Shown: positions 35,019-47,576, numbered from the stretch's first letter. The stretch: 64,000 bases of DNA from Phialocephala subalpina (GCA_900073065.1 FJOG01000049.1:122656-186655), one strand, 5' to 3'. The notes: a model not told the origin generated them from the letters alone. Made by a program: numbers and translations.

Positions 35019-35872
35019 ATGTCGTCCGTTTTGACCTCTCTCTATGGCCCAGTCATGAGTTCGGGAACCGTTACTTCATATCTTCCCTTGACCACTGCAT
35101 GGTCCGCCCCAGCCCAGTGTTCTTCCCTTTTTTTAGACTCGGGAGGCAACCTCTATCTCAACGCCCCGGAATACCAAAATGATATGCCAAGAGCTCCAGC
35201 ATGCATGCCACCACAGATATCTCCATGGTGGTACCAGAGCCTGAACACTGCCTCGCCGACAGTGACGCTGCTAGGAGGATATGATTTCCTATGTCCAGAA
35301 GCGTACACAACTGTATTTTCCTCAGTTGTAGACTCTACTACAACTATAGGCTGCTGTCCATCGTATGTCGCAGATTTGATGATACACAATCTTCGTTGTT
35401 GTCCATACGCTGACTCGGGAAATGTAGCTTTTATAGCTTCGGCGGCGCATTGTGGAGTTATGGTAACCCCTGGCAATGTGAGTCCACCGTTCCTGCTGGG
35501 ACGATCACCTACGCCCAGCCCTATACAGGGAGTCTTTACACAACTACAAGCCGATTTGTATCAACGCCCACTGCCATATGGGGAGTACAGGTCAATGGTT
35601 ATATATTCGAAGCGGCCCAAACAAACTCTGCTACAACTTTGAATCCTGCCACTTCGACACAATCGGACAGCACATCCTCGTCCAGCATTGGAAGTTCTTC
35701 GGGAAGTGCTAGCAGCACGAGCTCCTCTGGTCTCGACACGGGCGACAAGATAGCGATCGGTGTTGGACTGGGAGTTGGTGTCCCAAGTATCGTCATTGCT
35801 TTGGTGGCTTGGTTGTGGCCACGAGCAGCAGGGCCACAACGTCTGCAGCAGCCACAAATGCCTCGGGATTGA
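35019..35872 (+). CDS. Ser/Thr-rich single-pass membrane glycoprotein of a CCPSG-type fungal family
   Basis: Exon 1 (35019-35362) and exon 2 (from 35428) join across a 65-nt intron with textbook signals (GTATGT donor, GCTGAC branch, GTAG acceptor). This yields the family core GCCPSFYSFGGALWSYGNPW. The ectodomain has paired Cys; a Ser/Thr-rich stalk (TSTQSDSTSSSS) precedes a Gly-rich transmembrane helix (KIAIGVGLGVGVPSIVIALVAWLW). The frame stops at 35872. No classical signal peptide is clear. Such proteins resemble cell-wall-stress sensors in layout (stalk, one TM, short tail), but the function is unknown. See the second TM-like segment just downstream. Confidence 0.7.
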
Positions 35873-36124
35873 GCGAAGGAGCAAAGGTCGGCGTTGGTAT
35901 TGGCGTGTCTCTTGGCATTATAGGACTTGCGTGCTTTCTGGTGACTTGGCTTCTTCTGGGAGGAAAGCGAAATCAATAGGCAATAGCCCCACTTGAGGCT
36001 CCGCTGTACGCGAAGCCAGAGCTGGACTCAACTCTTGTGCCAGTGTACGAGGTGAACTCAGAAATCCAGCATCATGAAATTGGATCTTCTCCAAATGCTC
36101 AACCCTCGGCTGCGGAAATTGATT
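35822..36124 (+). pseudogene. Second TM module and cytosolic tail, out of frame with the gene above
   Basis: In a different frame the DNA encodes another Thr/Ala stalk (TTSAAATNASGLSEGAK) and a second transmembrane helix (VGVGIGVSLGIIGLACFLV, then TWLLLGGKRN). After an in-frame TAG at 35977 it continues as a hydrophilic tail (LEAPLYAKPELDSTLVPVYE) to a stop at about 36124. The tail looks like the usual cytosolic end of this family, missing from the 35872 stop version. Either the true gene skips the first TM by splicing I could not find, or this is a duplicated, dead 3' end. Confidence 0.45.
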
Positions 36125-36437
36125 GATCTAGAATAACCATTTCCCAACTAATCATCCTGTGATTCTGAACTTGGTTAAAGGGCTAGAATAATTTGGAAAA
36201 AGGAAAACTGGAGGTGTGGCAAGCTTTGCGCAATTTGTAAATTAGTAGTGAGAGTCGGAAATAATAGGAATTCTCGCCTCGCAGGGATGTCGGTTAAGTG
36301 TTTTGGCGGAAGTCTATCATACTACGACAAGGCCAATAGAGATTGCAAGCTCGTTTAGGAACAGGAAAGTAGACCTAGACACGAGGGAGATGTGCTCCAC
36401 TAACAATGCAGAACCTCGTCTCATATCCATGCCCTAG

Positions 36438-36790
36438 CAATTATTTCCATGCCCAGCCGTTCGACCTAACAAAGAAAAACACCCCGAGCCGCACTCATCC
36501 AGCTTACTCGCAGCCGACTTCCACACCCTCTCATTCCCGTTGCTAGCGCCCCGCAACAATTACAACAAGACTTGTGAGCCAACTGAGCATTTCGAACTAG
36601 GCCAAAATTATTCTAATGTGCTTCTAGCCCACGCCTCGCTATATGTATTGGGGGATTACCAGCTTATCGACTCGTTGAAAGCGTTGGCCTTATACAAGCT
36701 CTATAAGACGCTATGCATATTTCAGCTCGACGATGTGAATATTGAGGATATTATCGACCTTGCAAAGTATACGTATTGTTCCGAGCCACT
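36438..36790 (+). pseudogene. BTB/POZ-type gene, 5' part, split by insertion
   Basis: An exon opens at an acceptor-like CCCTAG (36432-36437) and runs to the element border. It reads QNYSNVLLAHASLYVLGDYQ, LKALALYKLYKTLCIFQLD, then VNIEDIIDLAKYTY, the C-terminal half of a common fungal BTB-domain family. The N-terminal BTB fold itself is not seen upstream. Coding stops at the border of the inverted-repeat element at about 36779, and the missing 3' part lies 9.3 kb away at 46073-46241. The gene is inactivated. Confidence 0.75.
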
Positions 36791-37403
36791 CACCAAATGT
36801 CCTATTGGTCAATAGATCGATCCATTGGTAAAATTCGTTCGTTTGGTAAGTGATATAGCAATTTGGTGAAAATGATTAATGCACTAAAGTTCGAAAAATA
36901 AGGATATACTCGAGGGTCTTAATATACTAACTATATAATGTTTTTTTTGGTTTTTTGAAGGATACTAGCACTTAAATATGTAATAAAAGAGAGTAAACAA
37001 ATAAAACTAAGCTACTTTTGGAACTTTACGTCTTTTCCCCGTTTCTTATTACCTTTTTTAGAATAGGAGTAAAGGTTTACACCGTGATAAAAGCAAAAGA
37101 AAAAAGCTTACTTGCTTTATTACTTGCTTTATTACTTGCTTCTCTAACTCTCAAAAACCACTCGTTTTAAACTTCTGAAAAGAGAGCATTTTAATTATTA
37201 AAGTATTAATTTTAATAAAAACTAATATTAGATATTGCGTTAGTATATCCGATCGGACCCAAAAAATAAAGCCTTCCGCGCCACACTATCTCTAAAAGTA
37301 TATCCATAGATTTGTGCCACTTATAGCCGAGGTCTCGAGTGTTTTAAGGCTTAGAGAAGAGTATTTAAATAAAGGGCAAGTAGTTGAAACCAAACGATAA
37401 TTA

Positions 37404-37570
37404 TGTCAAAGGGCGCTATCACGTGCGTTCGCCCCTTAGCTCGGCGCTACCCGGCTTCTGGGCCTCAAGAAGCCGAGTAGCCGCTCAGCCTCTCTCTTCT
37501 TCTCTAAGTTTCAGCGAATTCACTCTTTACTTTTGCTCCTTAATCTGAGCCCTTTTTAGTGACCGTTACA
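37404..37570 (+). repeat. 5' LTR
   Basis: 167 bp from TGTCAAAGGGCG to GACCGTTACA. It matches the 3' LTR with scattered C/T and G/A differences, consistent with RIP rather than long neutral divergence. The CTCGGCGCTACCCGGCTTCT-type GC block is shared by both. Confidence 0.92.
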
Positions 37571-40500
37571 GTCTGAAACTTCTTTTTGGATCGATACGGC
37601 AAAGAGTATATTCATTCTCTAACGAGATACGACCAGAGAAAAGTTTGCGCCCGATAATACTCGATCGCACCGAAATAGCCGTATCAATACTTAGTTTCGC
37701 TTCGCAAACCCCGGACTCTCCTTAGAGAGAACTAATTAGTCGATAAAACGCGGCGAAATCTAACGAGCATTACTTCGTCGACGGGTTAAAACCGTTAAAT
37801 TCGACGCAAATAGAGACGTAGAACTCGAGGATTTGTAGGCGAGACGAAAAGGAACGAGAGGGTTAAACCTCAGTACACTAAAAAGTAGTAGAGTCGATAT
37901 AGCACTTACAAATTCCACTATACTTCCATTAAACGAGCGCGATAATGAAAGAGAGGCGAATAAATAAAGTAAAAACGAGTAATTATAGTACGAGTAGTCC
38001 CAATAAAAAGAATCTCCCTATCGTTCTTATCGAAGTTCTTAATACTCTTTTTATAGTTCGCAGATTTCCATCGAGTTTTAACGAATCATTAAACAATAAT
38101 AAGAAGAACTATAAATTATACGAAAGCAAAATGCTTTACTATAATAAAACTTAGAACTATAAGCGCTACAAAAAAAGAACGCTTTATTAAAACAACGACT
38201 CGAAGTATTCGAAAGGGTATAATTAGATGGCTCGAGGCCGCGGGCACCGAGTGCTCTTAAGACGAGGCCCCTTCCAAATACAAATAGACAATTGCTTTCG
38301 AGTTTACGAAGTCTTCCCTCGTTTATAGAGGTTTTAATTGCACTAATAGTAAATCAATTAATATTAAACGCCTTTAAATCCCGAGATCGTCTTAAAGTTA
38401 AATAATCGTTAATATTCACTTTTTCGAGAAATAATATTAGAATTTAAATTATAGAAATAAAGGATTATTTCTTAATTAAAAGTTATATAGAGAATTAATT
38501 ATAAGCCGTTATTACTCGAAATTACGTTTCTTCGGCGATTAAAAAACGAATTATAATAACTCGAATAAATAACGATTAAATAAAAATAATAAAGTTCAAC
38601 GATTAAATACTATTCAAAGTATAATTATTCGCAAAATATAGTCTACGATTAACCTCGATAAAAGCAGACTTTAAAATGAATACATATAAAATATTCGAAA
38701 ACTAATCGGTATAAAACTTTACTAATTACTTCGAGTTATATTTATAAAACGTTTTATAAACTTTCGAAAATAAGTCGATTTAATCCCATTATTAATTGAA
38801 ACTAATAAAACCGATATTAGAACGGATTTACGTAGTTTCGAACGAGTATTTACTATAAACGTACGCTAATTTAAAAGAAATAACTTGCAACGCAAAGGAC
38901 TTTATACGTACGACGATTAAATTATTTTAATTACGTTCAATTTAAAAGTTTTAATATTTGTAAGCGAATAAAAAAGCGATTAAATTCAATAGTCCAATTA
39001 TTAATTCGAACGCGACTTTATAATAACCCCGGAAGCCCCTTGGTAATACGATAGGAAATAAGCGAAAATAATCCCTTTATTTAAATATTCCAATAAACTA
39101 AAGAAAAAGACTTCGATAAAAGAAAATATACTTCAAATACTAAAAAGTAAATTACTTCGCAAATTAATATTCTTAGGAAAACGATTATCCTCCTCGCCAA
39201 TAAAAGTAATGGGCGCGAAGAGAAGTATTTCTACGATATTATTATTTACGCATTAAACGGAAACGTTAAAAAGAAAAACCGAGATTCGAATAGTAAATAC
39301 ACGATATTCTTTAAGTAAAAACAAGATTATACAACTTTATTATATTTAATACTAATCTTTAGTAATATTAATATAATCGCCGAATATTTTTATATTTTTA
39401 TTAATTAAAAGATTATTAGAATTCGAACGATTCGCGGAGATAAAACTTAATAATATAAGTTTAAAAGCCCTCGAAATCAAAAATTAAGTTTTTACGCGTT
39501 TAAACTTCGAAATTACGCCCGACGATATTTTTAATTTCATTAAAGTAAATCCTATATTTTATACGGTTTTATTAAAGTTGAAAAATAATAATAGGGATAA
39601 TTTAAAATTAATTACTATAATCGATTATATAGTTATTAATAATTTCGTTAATACGAATTTAATACTTTGCATTTAAATTAAAGCTCGAAACGAGTATTCT
39701 TTAGTAATAAAAAACGTTTAAAGTAAAATATTAACTTTAATTTCGATATTAATATTTTATTTAATCGCGATCGATTACTTTTAAATAAAAGAAAATACGA
39801 ATATAATATTCCGCAATATAAATTTGATAATAGCGAATATAATCCTCGATAAACTATAATTGCGGGAATATAACTTTAAAATCGATTAATAAATCGAATA
39901 CTTTATACGAAATAACGATAATTCCAATAAAAATTTTTTAAATACGTTTTACGACGCTTTGGTAGTACTTTATTTATACGAGGCCAATAAAATAAGATTT
40001 AAAAACGTAGTAAACGATTACGTTAAAAATATAATATACTTTGATTTATTAAATATCTTAAAACTCACTTCGAAAAACTTTAAAGACTTATTATTAAAGA
40101 AAGTAATATTACTCGAAAAGTATATAAAACGAGTAAAAGTTTTCAATAAAGAATAAAAAGAGAAACTTTTATTATATCGCTTCGAATTAAACTACGAAAT
40201 TTTATTAAAATTAAGTTGCAAATTATTATTCGGGCTTATTTACAATTTATTTGAAGAAGAGTTACGAATACTTAGAAAATACATCAATCGAATACTCTCG
40301 CTAAATCTTATTAAGCGTTTTAAGTCGCCCGCCGCGGCGCTAATATTTTTCGCTTTAAAGAAGAATGGATTCTTATGCTCGTACGTAGATTACCGCGATA
40401 TTAATAATATTACAATCTCGAATCGCTATCCGATTCTATTAATTTCCGAGATTTTAAATCGCTTAAAAAACGCTCGAGTATTCACAAAATTAGATTTGCG

Positions 40501-43199
40501 TAACGTATATAACTTGATTCGAATTAAAGTAGGGCACGAATAAATAACGGTATTTAAAATACGATTCGAATTATTCGAATACTTAATTATTCCCTTTAAT
40601 TTATATAATACTTCGACGATTTTCTAAGCGTATATTGATTAATATTTAAAAAACTTCGTAAACGTTTCTATTATCGTATATTTAAACGATATTCTAATTT
40701 ACTTTAAAACATAAAAAGAATATAATATATACGTTTATAACGTGTTTAAATAACTCGAAAAATAGGGATTATACGCTAAATTAAACAAATGCGAATTCGA
40801 CGTTAATAAAATCGAATTCCTCGAGTTTATTATATCGCTTTCAAATATCGAAATAAATTAATGCCGCGTTATTACGATTATAACTTAGTATATTCCCAAC
40901 GGAACTCGAGAAATTCTCCGGTTTTTAAGATTTTGCAATTTCTATCGAAAGTTTATATATAAATACAACGAAATAGCTCTATTTATAACGGCTTTATTAA
41001 AAGGAAAACAATTATTTAAATAAACGAACGCTATAACGAAAACTTTTAAAGACTTTTAAAATTACTTTATAAAGGCCTTTCTTTTAGTGCATTTCTCCCC
41101 AAATTTGAAAATATAACTCGAATATAACGCCTCGATCGAGGCTTTAACGAATATTATTTCGTAAAAGCAATAAAATATATACTTTCATTCGATCGTATTT
41201 TACTCTCGAAAATTTATTCTTATAGAAATTAATTACTCGACGTTCGATTAAAAACTTTTAATTATTATCGAATTAATTAAACATTAAAAATATTATTTAA
41301 AGGGCGCGAAATATATTATTACGGTTATATCGAATTATAATAACTTTAAATATTTTATAATAACGAGAATATTAACGCGATATTAAATTCGATAAATTAT
41401 TATACTTTCAATTATCGATTTCGAGATAATATACCGCGTAAAAAATAAAAATCTAATTAATGGTCCCTTTAAACGATCAAATTACGCCTAAAGATAAATC
41501 GAGGTATAACGGCCGCTATTTAAATCGATCGAGACGGATATAAACTCGTTAATAGTACTTAAAAAAGAAAACGACATTTTACATTTGATTTTTATAATCG
41601 CGTAAAAAGAATTAAAAATAAGTTTAAATTTTATAACGAAAGAATTAAATATTATATTAATCGAAATAAATTAAACGGAATTAAAAGACGCAAACTAATT
41701 CGATTTAATAGCCATAAAATATAATTTAATTAGAGAGATTCACAACGTATAAACAAATTATAGCGATCTCAAAAAAAAGGAATTTTTACTCGAGAACGAA
41801 CTTTAGATTTACAATAATATACAAATATAAATTCCTTTGAACGACGCATTTAAACGCAAATTTATTTAAGAATTCTACGATAGTTTAACGGCGGGCTATT
41901 TCGATAGAAATAAAACTTTTATAACGATGAAAAAGTTGCTTTACTAGAAAAGTATAAACGCAAACGTCGAAAATCACGTTAAATCGTATATTGCTTACTA
42001 AAAGAATAAATTTAAACGATATTTAATATTAAGCGAATTGGTATTAATCTTTGTCTTAAGACGACTTTAAAGATCGATTATATTCGATTTAATAACCGAT
42101 TTTCTACTCGCAAAGAAATTAGCGGACTTTACTAATAAAAAAGACGAAATAACACTAATTTACGATGCGAAGCTTATTATCGTTAATAAATTGATTAAAA
42201 AAGTAGAGATTATACTAGTCCGAAAAGATATAATATTAAAGTAATTCGTATACGTATTTTTAAAGTATATTTTCTCGAAGTATAATATATCGGACGATAT
42301 TACTACGGATCGCGTAAAGTTTTTCACTTTAGATTTCTAATTAACGTTTATAAACTTAATAAGTACTTCGAGGAAGATTTTTACTGCTTTTTATCCGTAG
42401 ACCGATAAATTGATAGAGAGAATGAATTTTATTATAGAATATTATTTTAAAATATTTGTAAACTTCGAATAAAACGATTAAATAAATAAATCGAATTTAG
42501 TAGAATATTATTAGAATAATAGCCTATTATTAATTATTAATATTTCTCTTTTCGAAACGAACGAGAAAATTATTACGTTATATTAAATCCGAAATCTATT
42601 AAATTATAAATTAAAATTAATTTGCGAATTAATAATTCGATTAAAAAAAACTTATTAAAAACTATAAAAAACTTTAATTTACGTATAAAATATCCAAACG
42701 AAGTATTACGACGCTAAGTATAAAAGGCTCGAGTTTAAAGCGAAAAATCGAATTATATTAAATACGAAGAATTTAACTTCGAATTAATTTTATAAAAAGC
42801 TCGGCTCGAAATACGCTAATTTTTTCAAAATTGAGAAGCGAATTAATCTTTAAATTTACCGACTCAAATTATTCGATACGTAGAATTACTATAATGTGTT
42901 TTACGTGAGTTTATTAGCGCTTTTCTAAGGATAATCTCGGGGTTAAATAGAGAACGAAAAAGCGATTAAACCAAGTTTAAAATTAGTTATAAACGATTTA
43001 AACAACGAAAAAGAAGAATAGGAAATCGAGTAAATTATCGATTTAAAAAAGAAATACTATTAGTATAATTTATATTATTTAGTGAAATAAGAAGGGTAAA
43101 ATTCCGATTATAATAATTAATATAAAACTAAAGCCTTTAAATACGCAATAGAAGTTATCGTCGAATTCTATAAAACGTATTTTTTCAAATTAAAATTAA

Positions 43200-45731
43200 A
43201 CGCCGAAAAGGAATATTCTTATTAAAGAATAAAATTAAATTGCCAATATATTTTTATTAAAGAAAAAATAAATTATCGAGACGATATATTTTTTTTTCTA
43301 TATAGTATTATAAATAAAAGATAGTTATTCGTACTAATATAAAGTGCGCGTTAATTAAAACGTAATTTAAAAAAAGATTTATAGTATTATAAATAAAAAA
43401 TAATTATTTATATTAATATAAAGCGCGCGTTAATTAAAATGTGATTTAAAAGAAGATTCTAAGTATTGAAATTACGCTTTAATAATAAGGTTATTTCGAT
43501 TCGCCGTCGCCGTTACTCGATTTACTATTACTATTATTTGCCGCTAATTTATAAATTTGACTCTATTCGCAAAATCTCCACAGATCGATTTAAACGCTCG
43601 ATATACGATTACTTAAAACAATTATCGAGCAACGATTTATAATTCGCATAAAATAATACGAATTCCTATCGAAGATAATAAACTTATAAACTTATAAATC
43701 AAATATCGCGATAACGATTTTAAAGAGCTCTTAAATTTACTTTAACTAATTAACGTTTTTAATAACCCGAGTTTAAACGCATAATTTAACGAAACTTCGA
43801 TCGCAATAAATTTATAAGCATTGAAAAAGAATAATAATATAGCGGTATTCGCTATAAATATCGACTAAAAAATCCATAGACGAATTATAGTTTATTTGTA
43901 CAACGGAGGACGCTTTAACTACGCTAAACTACGATTAGATTCGAAAACGTTAAAAAATCAAATCGCCGTAATTATATACGTTTATAATTAATATCGAAAT
44001 AATTAATTCAAAGATTATTATAATTTCACAGTTTTCCTCGATCAATATAATAATAGTACTAACGATTAAATTACCCCGAGAACTTCTTAAAACTAATCGC
44101 AAAACTTTTAATTTTTATTCATATTTCCACCAATATAATAAAATAGCAAAACCAATATAGAAATTTATATATCCCCGATTTTACCTCCTTTTAAGAATAT
44201 TAAAAATAAAAGGACGCTATTTAAAACAAGTATAAAAAAAATTAATAGTAAAGTAAAAAATACGGGAAACATTAAAAAAAACGCAACGAAAAATACGAAA
44301 AATATTACGATTAAAATTATATTAATACTAAATTAAAAGAAGTTATTTTACAGTTTCTTCGCAGCGAAAAACGATTCGACTACTAAAAATAAACTAAAGA
44401 CGAAAATCTTTAAATCCCACAAATTAATAAGCTTTATAAGCAAACTCAAAATCGCCGCGAAAAAAGTTATAACGGCGAAAATAATAAGCCAATTCAATTC
44501 TAACTTCGAAATACTTAAAATCGCCAACGCGAAATCCGATAATAAAATAATAAACGAAAAAACACTAAACGAAGAATTATAATATATCGCTAATTAATAA
44601 AAAGATATAAATTAATATTAAATTAACGCTAAAATCGAAGAAGATCTTACTTTTATATTTCGATTATATAAGCAAAAACACTATAATAAAGTATAAAGAA
44701 GATTTGTATTAAAACGACGAGAAGAAATAACAAGGGCAAATATAGAGATTTTGAATTAAAGAAATAATAAATTAATTAATTTAACGGGCGAGTAAATAAA
44801 ATTGAATAAAGAGGCCTTCTTACGAATTATCTTCGATAGTAAATAGATATTAGCGGCGATTATTAGCACTATATTTAAACGTGCCTTTCGATTTACTTCG
44901 AACTCTAATACGGTATATAGAGTATTCACTCGAGACTTATATAACAAAACACAAAGAAAGAGAATAAAAACGATTAGTAAATCCCTAAAAGCACTCGAGT
45001 TCTACGTTTTTCTCGCCCGCAAAACTAATTAATCGGTTTTCTTAAAGATTTTCTTAGTAACGCTCAAAATTAAAACGGAATTTGTTTATATTAAGCAAAT
45101 ATAATATTGTAAAGAGAATATAACTTTAATTAAAGGAAAAATCTATAGAGATTATTTATTAGTAATTCTATTGAATTACGACGAGAAAAATAGAAAGAAT
45201 TGCAATCGAATTAACTTAGAGAGATTAGTGTAATTAGCTCGCATTTAATTGCATATTTAGTACTCGAACTAAGTACTTCGACTAACGAACGAAGAAGTGA
45301 TGCACTACGTGCTAATAAACGAATTAAAGTTCTTTTTTTTACGATTATTACGCGCAGCTCGTTAAATATTTGATTTAATATTAAGCGCAAATATTCGAGT
45401 AATCGGTAATTTAATTCTAATTCTTAACGCGAGTACCCCGAACGGAGTACGCAAATTAAAACGCCCCGTAAAGAGTCGACTATTTATAAATATCGATATA
45501 CGACGACAACAAATAAATAGATTAAGAGAGAGGGGGATTTTAATCGTAAACGATAATAATAATACGGATAGAAATTGGGTTAGCGACGGCATTGTAAACG
45601 AAGATAATAGCGACGAAAATATAAAGAAACACTAAAGAGATTAAAATAATGTAGAGTAAATAGCAACTATAAAGTAGTTTATACGTAGTAGACTCCTCGG
45701 AGGGCCTCGAGAGAGCTCAAAAAAAGGGTAG
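43200..45731. other. 2.5-kb segment of the retrotransposon between chromodomain and 3' LTR
   Basis: Chromoviruses usually end soon after the chromodomain. Here about 2.5 kb follows. It contains a two-unit 79-bp tandem repeat (43302-43380 and 43381-43459) and a stop-free but start-less Lys-rich run at about 44336-44580. I recognise no domain. It could be captured DNA, a long 3' untranslated region, or a further nested insertion blurred by RIP. Confidence 0.5.
43302..43459 (+). repeat. 79-bp tandem duplication inside the retrotransposon
   Basis: Two adjacent copies begin ATAGTATTATAAATAAAA and contain GCGCGTTAATTAAAA. They differ mostly by transitions, which is compatible with duplication before RIP. 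Confidence 0.8.
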
Positions 45732-45898
45732 TATCAAGGGGCGCTATTACGTGCGTTCGCCCTTTAACTCGGCGCTACTCGGCTTTTGGGCCTTAAGAAG
45801 CCGAGCAGCCGCTCAACCTCTCTCTTCTTCTCTAAGTTTCAGCGAATTCACTCTTTACCCTTGCTCCCTAATCTGAGCCCTTTTTGGTGACCGTTACA
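45732..45898 (+). repeat. 3' LTR
   Basis: 167 bp from TATCAAGGGGCG to GACCGTTACA. The first dinucleotide TA probably derives from TG by a G-to-A change, since the 5' LTR has TG. Followed directly by the AATTA target duplication. Confidence 0.92.
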
Positions 45899-46072
45899 AA
45901 TTATACTTTTAACCCCTCTTATAAACCGATTTAGTAGTTGGAATGGCATTAATGAAATAGTTAATCCATTAATCAATGCCGTCTTATTAGTCAAATCGAG
46001 GATACTTTCACCAAATCGGTCGATCTATTGACCAATAAGACATTTGGTGAGTAGCTCGGAATAATATACTAA

Positions 46073-46241
46073 AAGTAAAGGTTTTGAGGGAGGAATTAGC
46101 GGGTTGAAAAGTTTGGTTTGTCAGTACCTAGCAGTGAATGCGGTGGTACTATCTCTTGATGCTAGATTCATATATCTTTTAGGGGAGGGAGGTCAATTTA
46201 TCAAGGATTTTTTCAAGTTTGAATTACAAAGGATATATTGA
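46073..46241 (+). pseudogene. BTB/POZ-type gene, 3' part
   Basis: Immediately after the right inverted repeat the frame reads FEGGISGLKSLVCQYLAVNA, LLGEGGQFIKDFFKFELQR and a stop at 46241. This is the typical C-terminal end (LVC.Y.A, EGG.F..DFF...LQR) of the same BTB family whose preceding part ends at about 36778. Together they show one gene split by the nested insertion. Confidence 0.75.
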
Positions 46242-46670
46242 ATTTGATATCAAAGATATACTATACCCGGCTAGCCCATATAAAACGAAAGACTGATTCA
46301 AATCATTACTTTCTGTGAGATTAGTTTCTTGAGGGTCTGGCCCCGGTTTGGAATGGTTGGAAGGGGGCTTCAAAGGGCTTGTAGAAGCCCCAATTTGGAG
46401 TAGGAGATTCTGCGTCACGTGATATTAGATGAGGCTGTGCAGCTTTGCCACACATCGTCCCATCTTTGGCAGGGGTCCCACTTGCGACAGCGGACACCCT
46501 GCAGACCAGGGCCTGGTTGACGCCTGAGGAAAGGAATTACCATCCCCTCTTCTCGTTTTCTCCTTTAAGACCCTCAAAAAACAATTGCCTTCGTCAATGC
46601 TCTCGCCATAACTACTTCCTTCCCGTTATTAATATCAACCCCGCTTTCAGGCACATACTAACTTGTGAGA

Positions 46671-47340
46671 TGGATTCAGGCACTGACTTAGGTCACGCAC
46701 TCGCGAGTGACGTACTATTTGCTCTAAAATTTGAACAAGCCTAGAACCCATTCCATCGTCCGCTTTAACTTCTAAATCACTGCGCAGGCTATCCGAGACG
46801 TTCTCCACTAGTTACGCAAAGAGCAAACTACACTCAATAAATACTTAGAGAATCACTTTTCTATCCGCGATACTGCCGTCGCGACCTTTCAAGACATCAC
46901 CCGCACCGTTCCTCTGCCCAGTCCTATCGCAACCCCTCGTATCGACGATCATCATAAGCAAGACGCGCCAGCAGCGGCGAGCACTCCCAAACAAATACTG
47001 CGATGCGAATCGCTCAGTGATACAAGAAGAATTGGATTACGAGAGTCTCCCGTTGCACTAGAAGACCTCCCGATCGGTAAAGTAGAGAGCGATAACAAGC
47101 TAGGCTATAGTTTGTATGCGCAGCACAAATCACAACGGAGGTCATATATCTGGTGAATCGGAGCCAATATATGCTTGATGAAAGGGGTCTCTGAACATAC
47201 GGTATTGAATGGGTTTCTGGGATGTGCCTGTTATTTTGGGCTGAAGGACAATATGAGCCCCAGAAGAGCATTTCGAGGACAGGGTTTTCAATCTCCAAGT
47301 CTACCTAGCTCTCTCGATTATGCGGAGAATGTCCAGGCAA
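46671..47340 (+). pseudogene. Decayed, unrecognised reading frame
   Basis: A plus-strand frame at about 46770-47310 stays largely open with protein-like composition (LRKEQTTLNKYLENHFSIRD, then VALEDLPIGKVESDNKLGYS) but has in-frame TAG at about 46811 and TGA at about 47152. The preceding frame carries MDSGTDLGHALASDVLFAL. I do not recognise a family. It is more likely a relic than random sequence. Confidence 0.3.
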
Positions 47341-47576
47341 GGCTGAGGCATTGAAAGCAGGTAAGCCATGATAAAGATTGCTTTGCTGTTTTATTTGCAT
47401 TCTCGTGGGTCGCTCTTGCGAGGTGGCATCATTGGTACGTCAACGATGTTGATGTAACAACCCACACCAATACCTCCCATACTGTATCGCATCTAATGTC
47501 GGTGCCAAATTGGTCCGAATTCGAAATCCAGCGGAATCTGGGTCTTTTAAAAGTGGATAAAAACGAGGTCTGTAGC
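47341..47576. other. Intergenic, nothing recognised
   Basis: Short gap before the 3' end of the 2EXR-domain gene; no coding or repeat signal seen. Confidence 0.4.

Larger units (their letters stand above)
37404..45898 (+). mobile_element. Ty3/Gypsy chromovirus-type LTR retrotransposon, heavily RIP-degraded
   Basis: An 8,495-bp element bounded by 167-bp direct LTRs and a perfect 5-bp target duplication AATTA (37399-37403 and 45899-45903). The interior is AT-rich with many stops in all frames. Even so, a plus-strand frame near 40345-40660 shows reverse-transcriptase hallmarks (YVDYR, FTKLDL). An RNase-H-like stretch lies at about 41100-41400, integrase-like sequence at about 42050-42550, and a chromodomain-like end at about 43020-43110. 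This order (RT, RNase H, integrase, chromodomain) defines chromoviruses. A G/A-rich run just before the 3' LTR (AAAAAAAGGG) fits a polypurine tract. It is inactive. It lies inside the TIR element, so it arrived later. Confidence 0.92.
36779..46061. mobile_element. TIR DNA element (about 0.8 kb without its insert) interrupting the BTB gene
   Basis: The two ends are inverted copies. TTCCGAGCCACTCACCAAAT at the left matches the reverse complement of the right end (TTCCGAGCTACTCACCAAAT), and similarity continues through TATTGGTCAATAGATCGA. Subterminal ATTTGGTGAAA words are also inverted between the ends. Without the LTR element inside, it would be about 780 bp, with no transposase reading, so it is probably a non-autonomous (MITE-like) element. 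A target duplication is not resolved because RIP-type changes blur the border. Confidence 0.8.

Noticed and set aside
35363..35427. Apparent frameshift in the membrane glycoprotein gene
   Set aside because: It is a 65-nt intron with canonical donor, branch and acceptor that restores the family motif.
45362..45592. 76-codon minus frame inside the retrotransposon as an antisense gene
   Set aside because: Long frames arise easily in RIP-altered AT-rich DNA; no start context or family.
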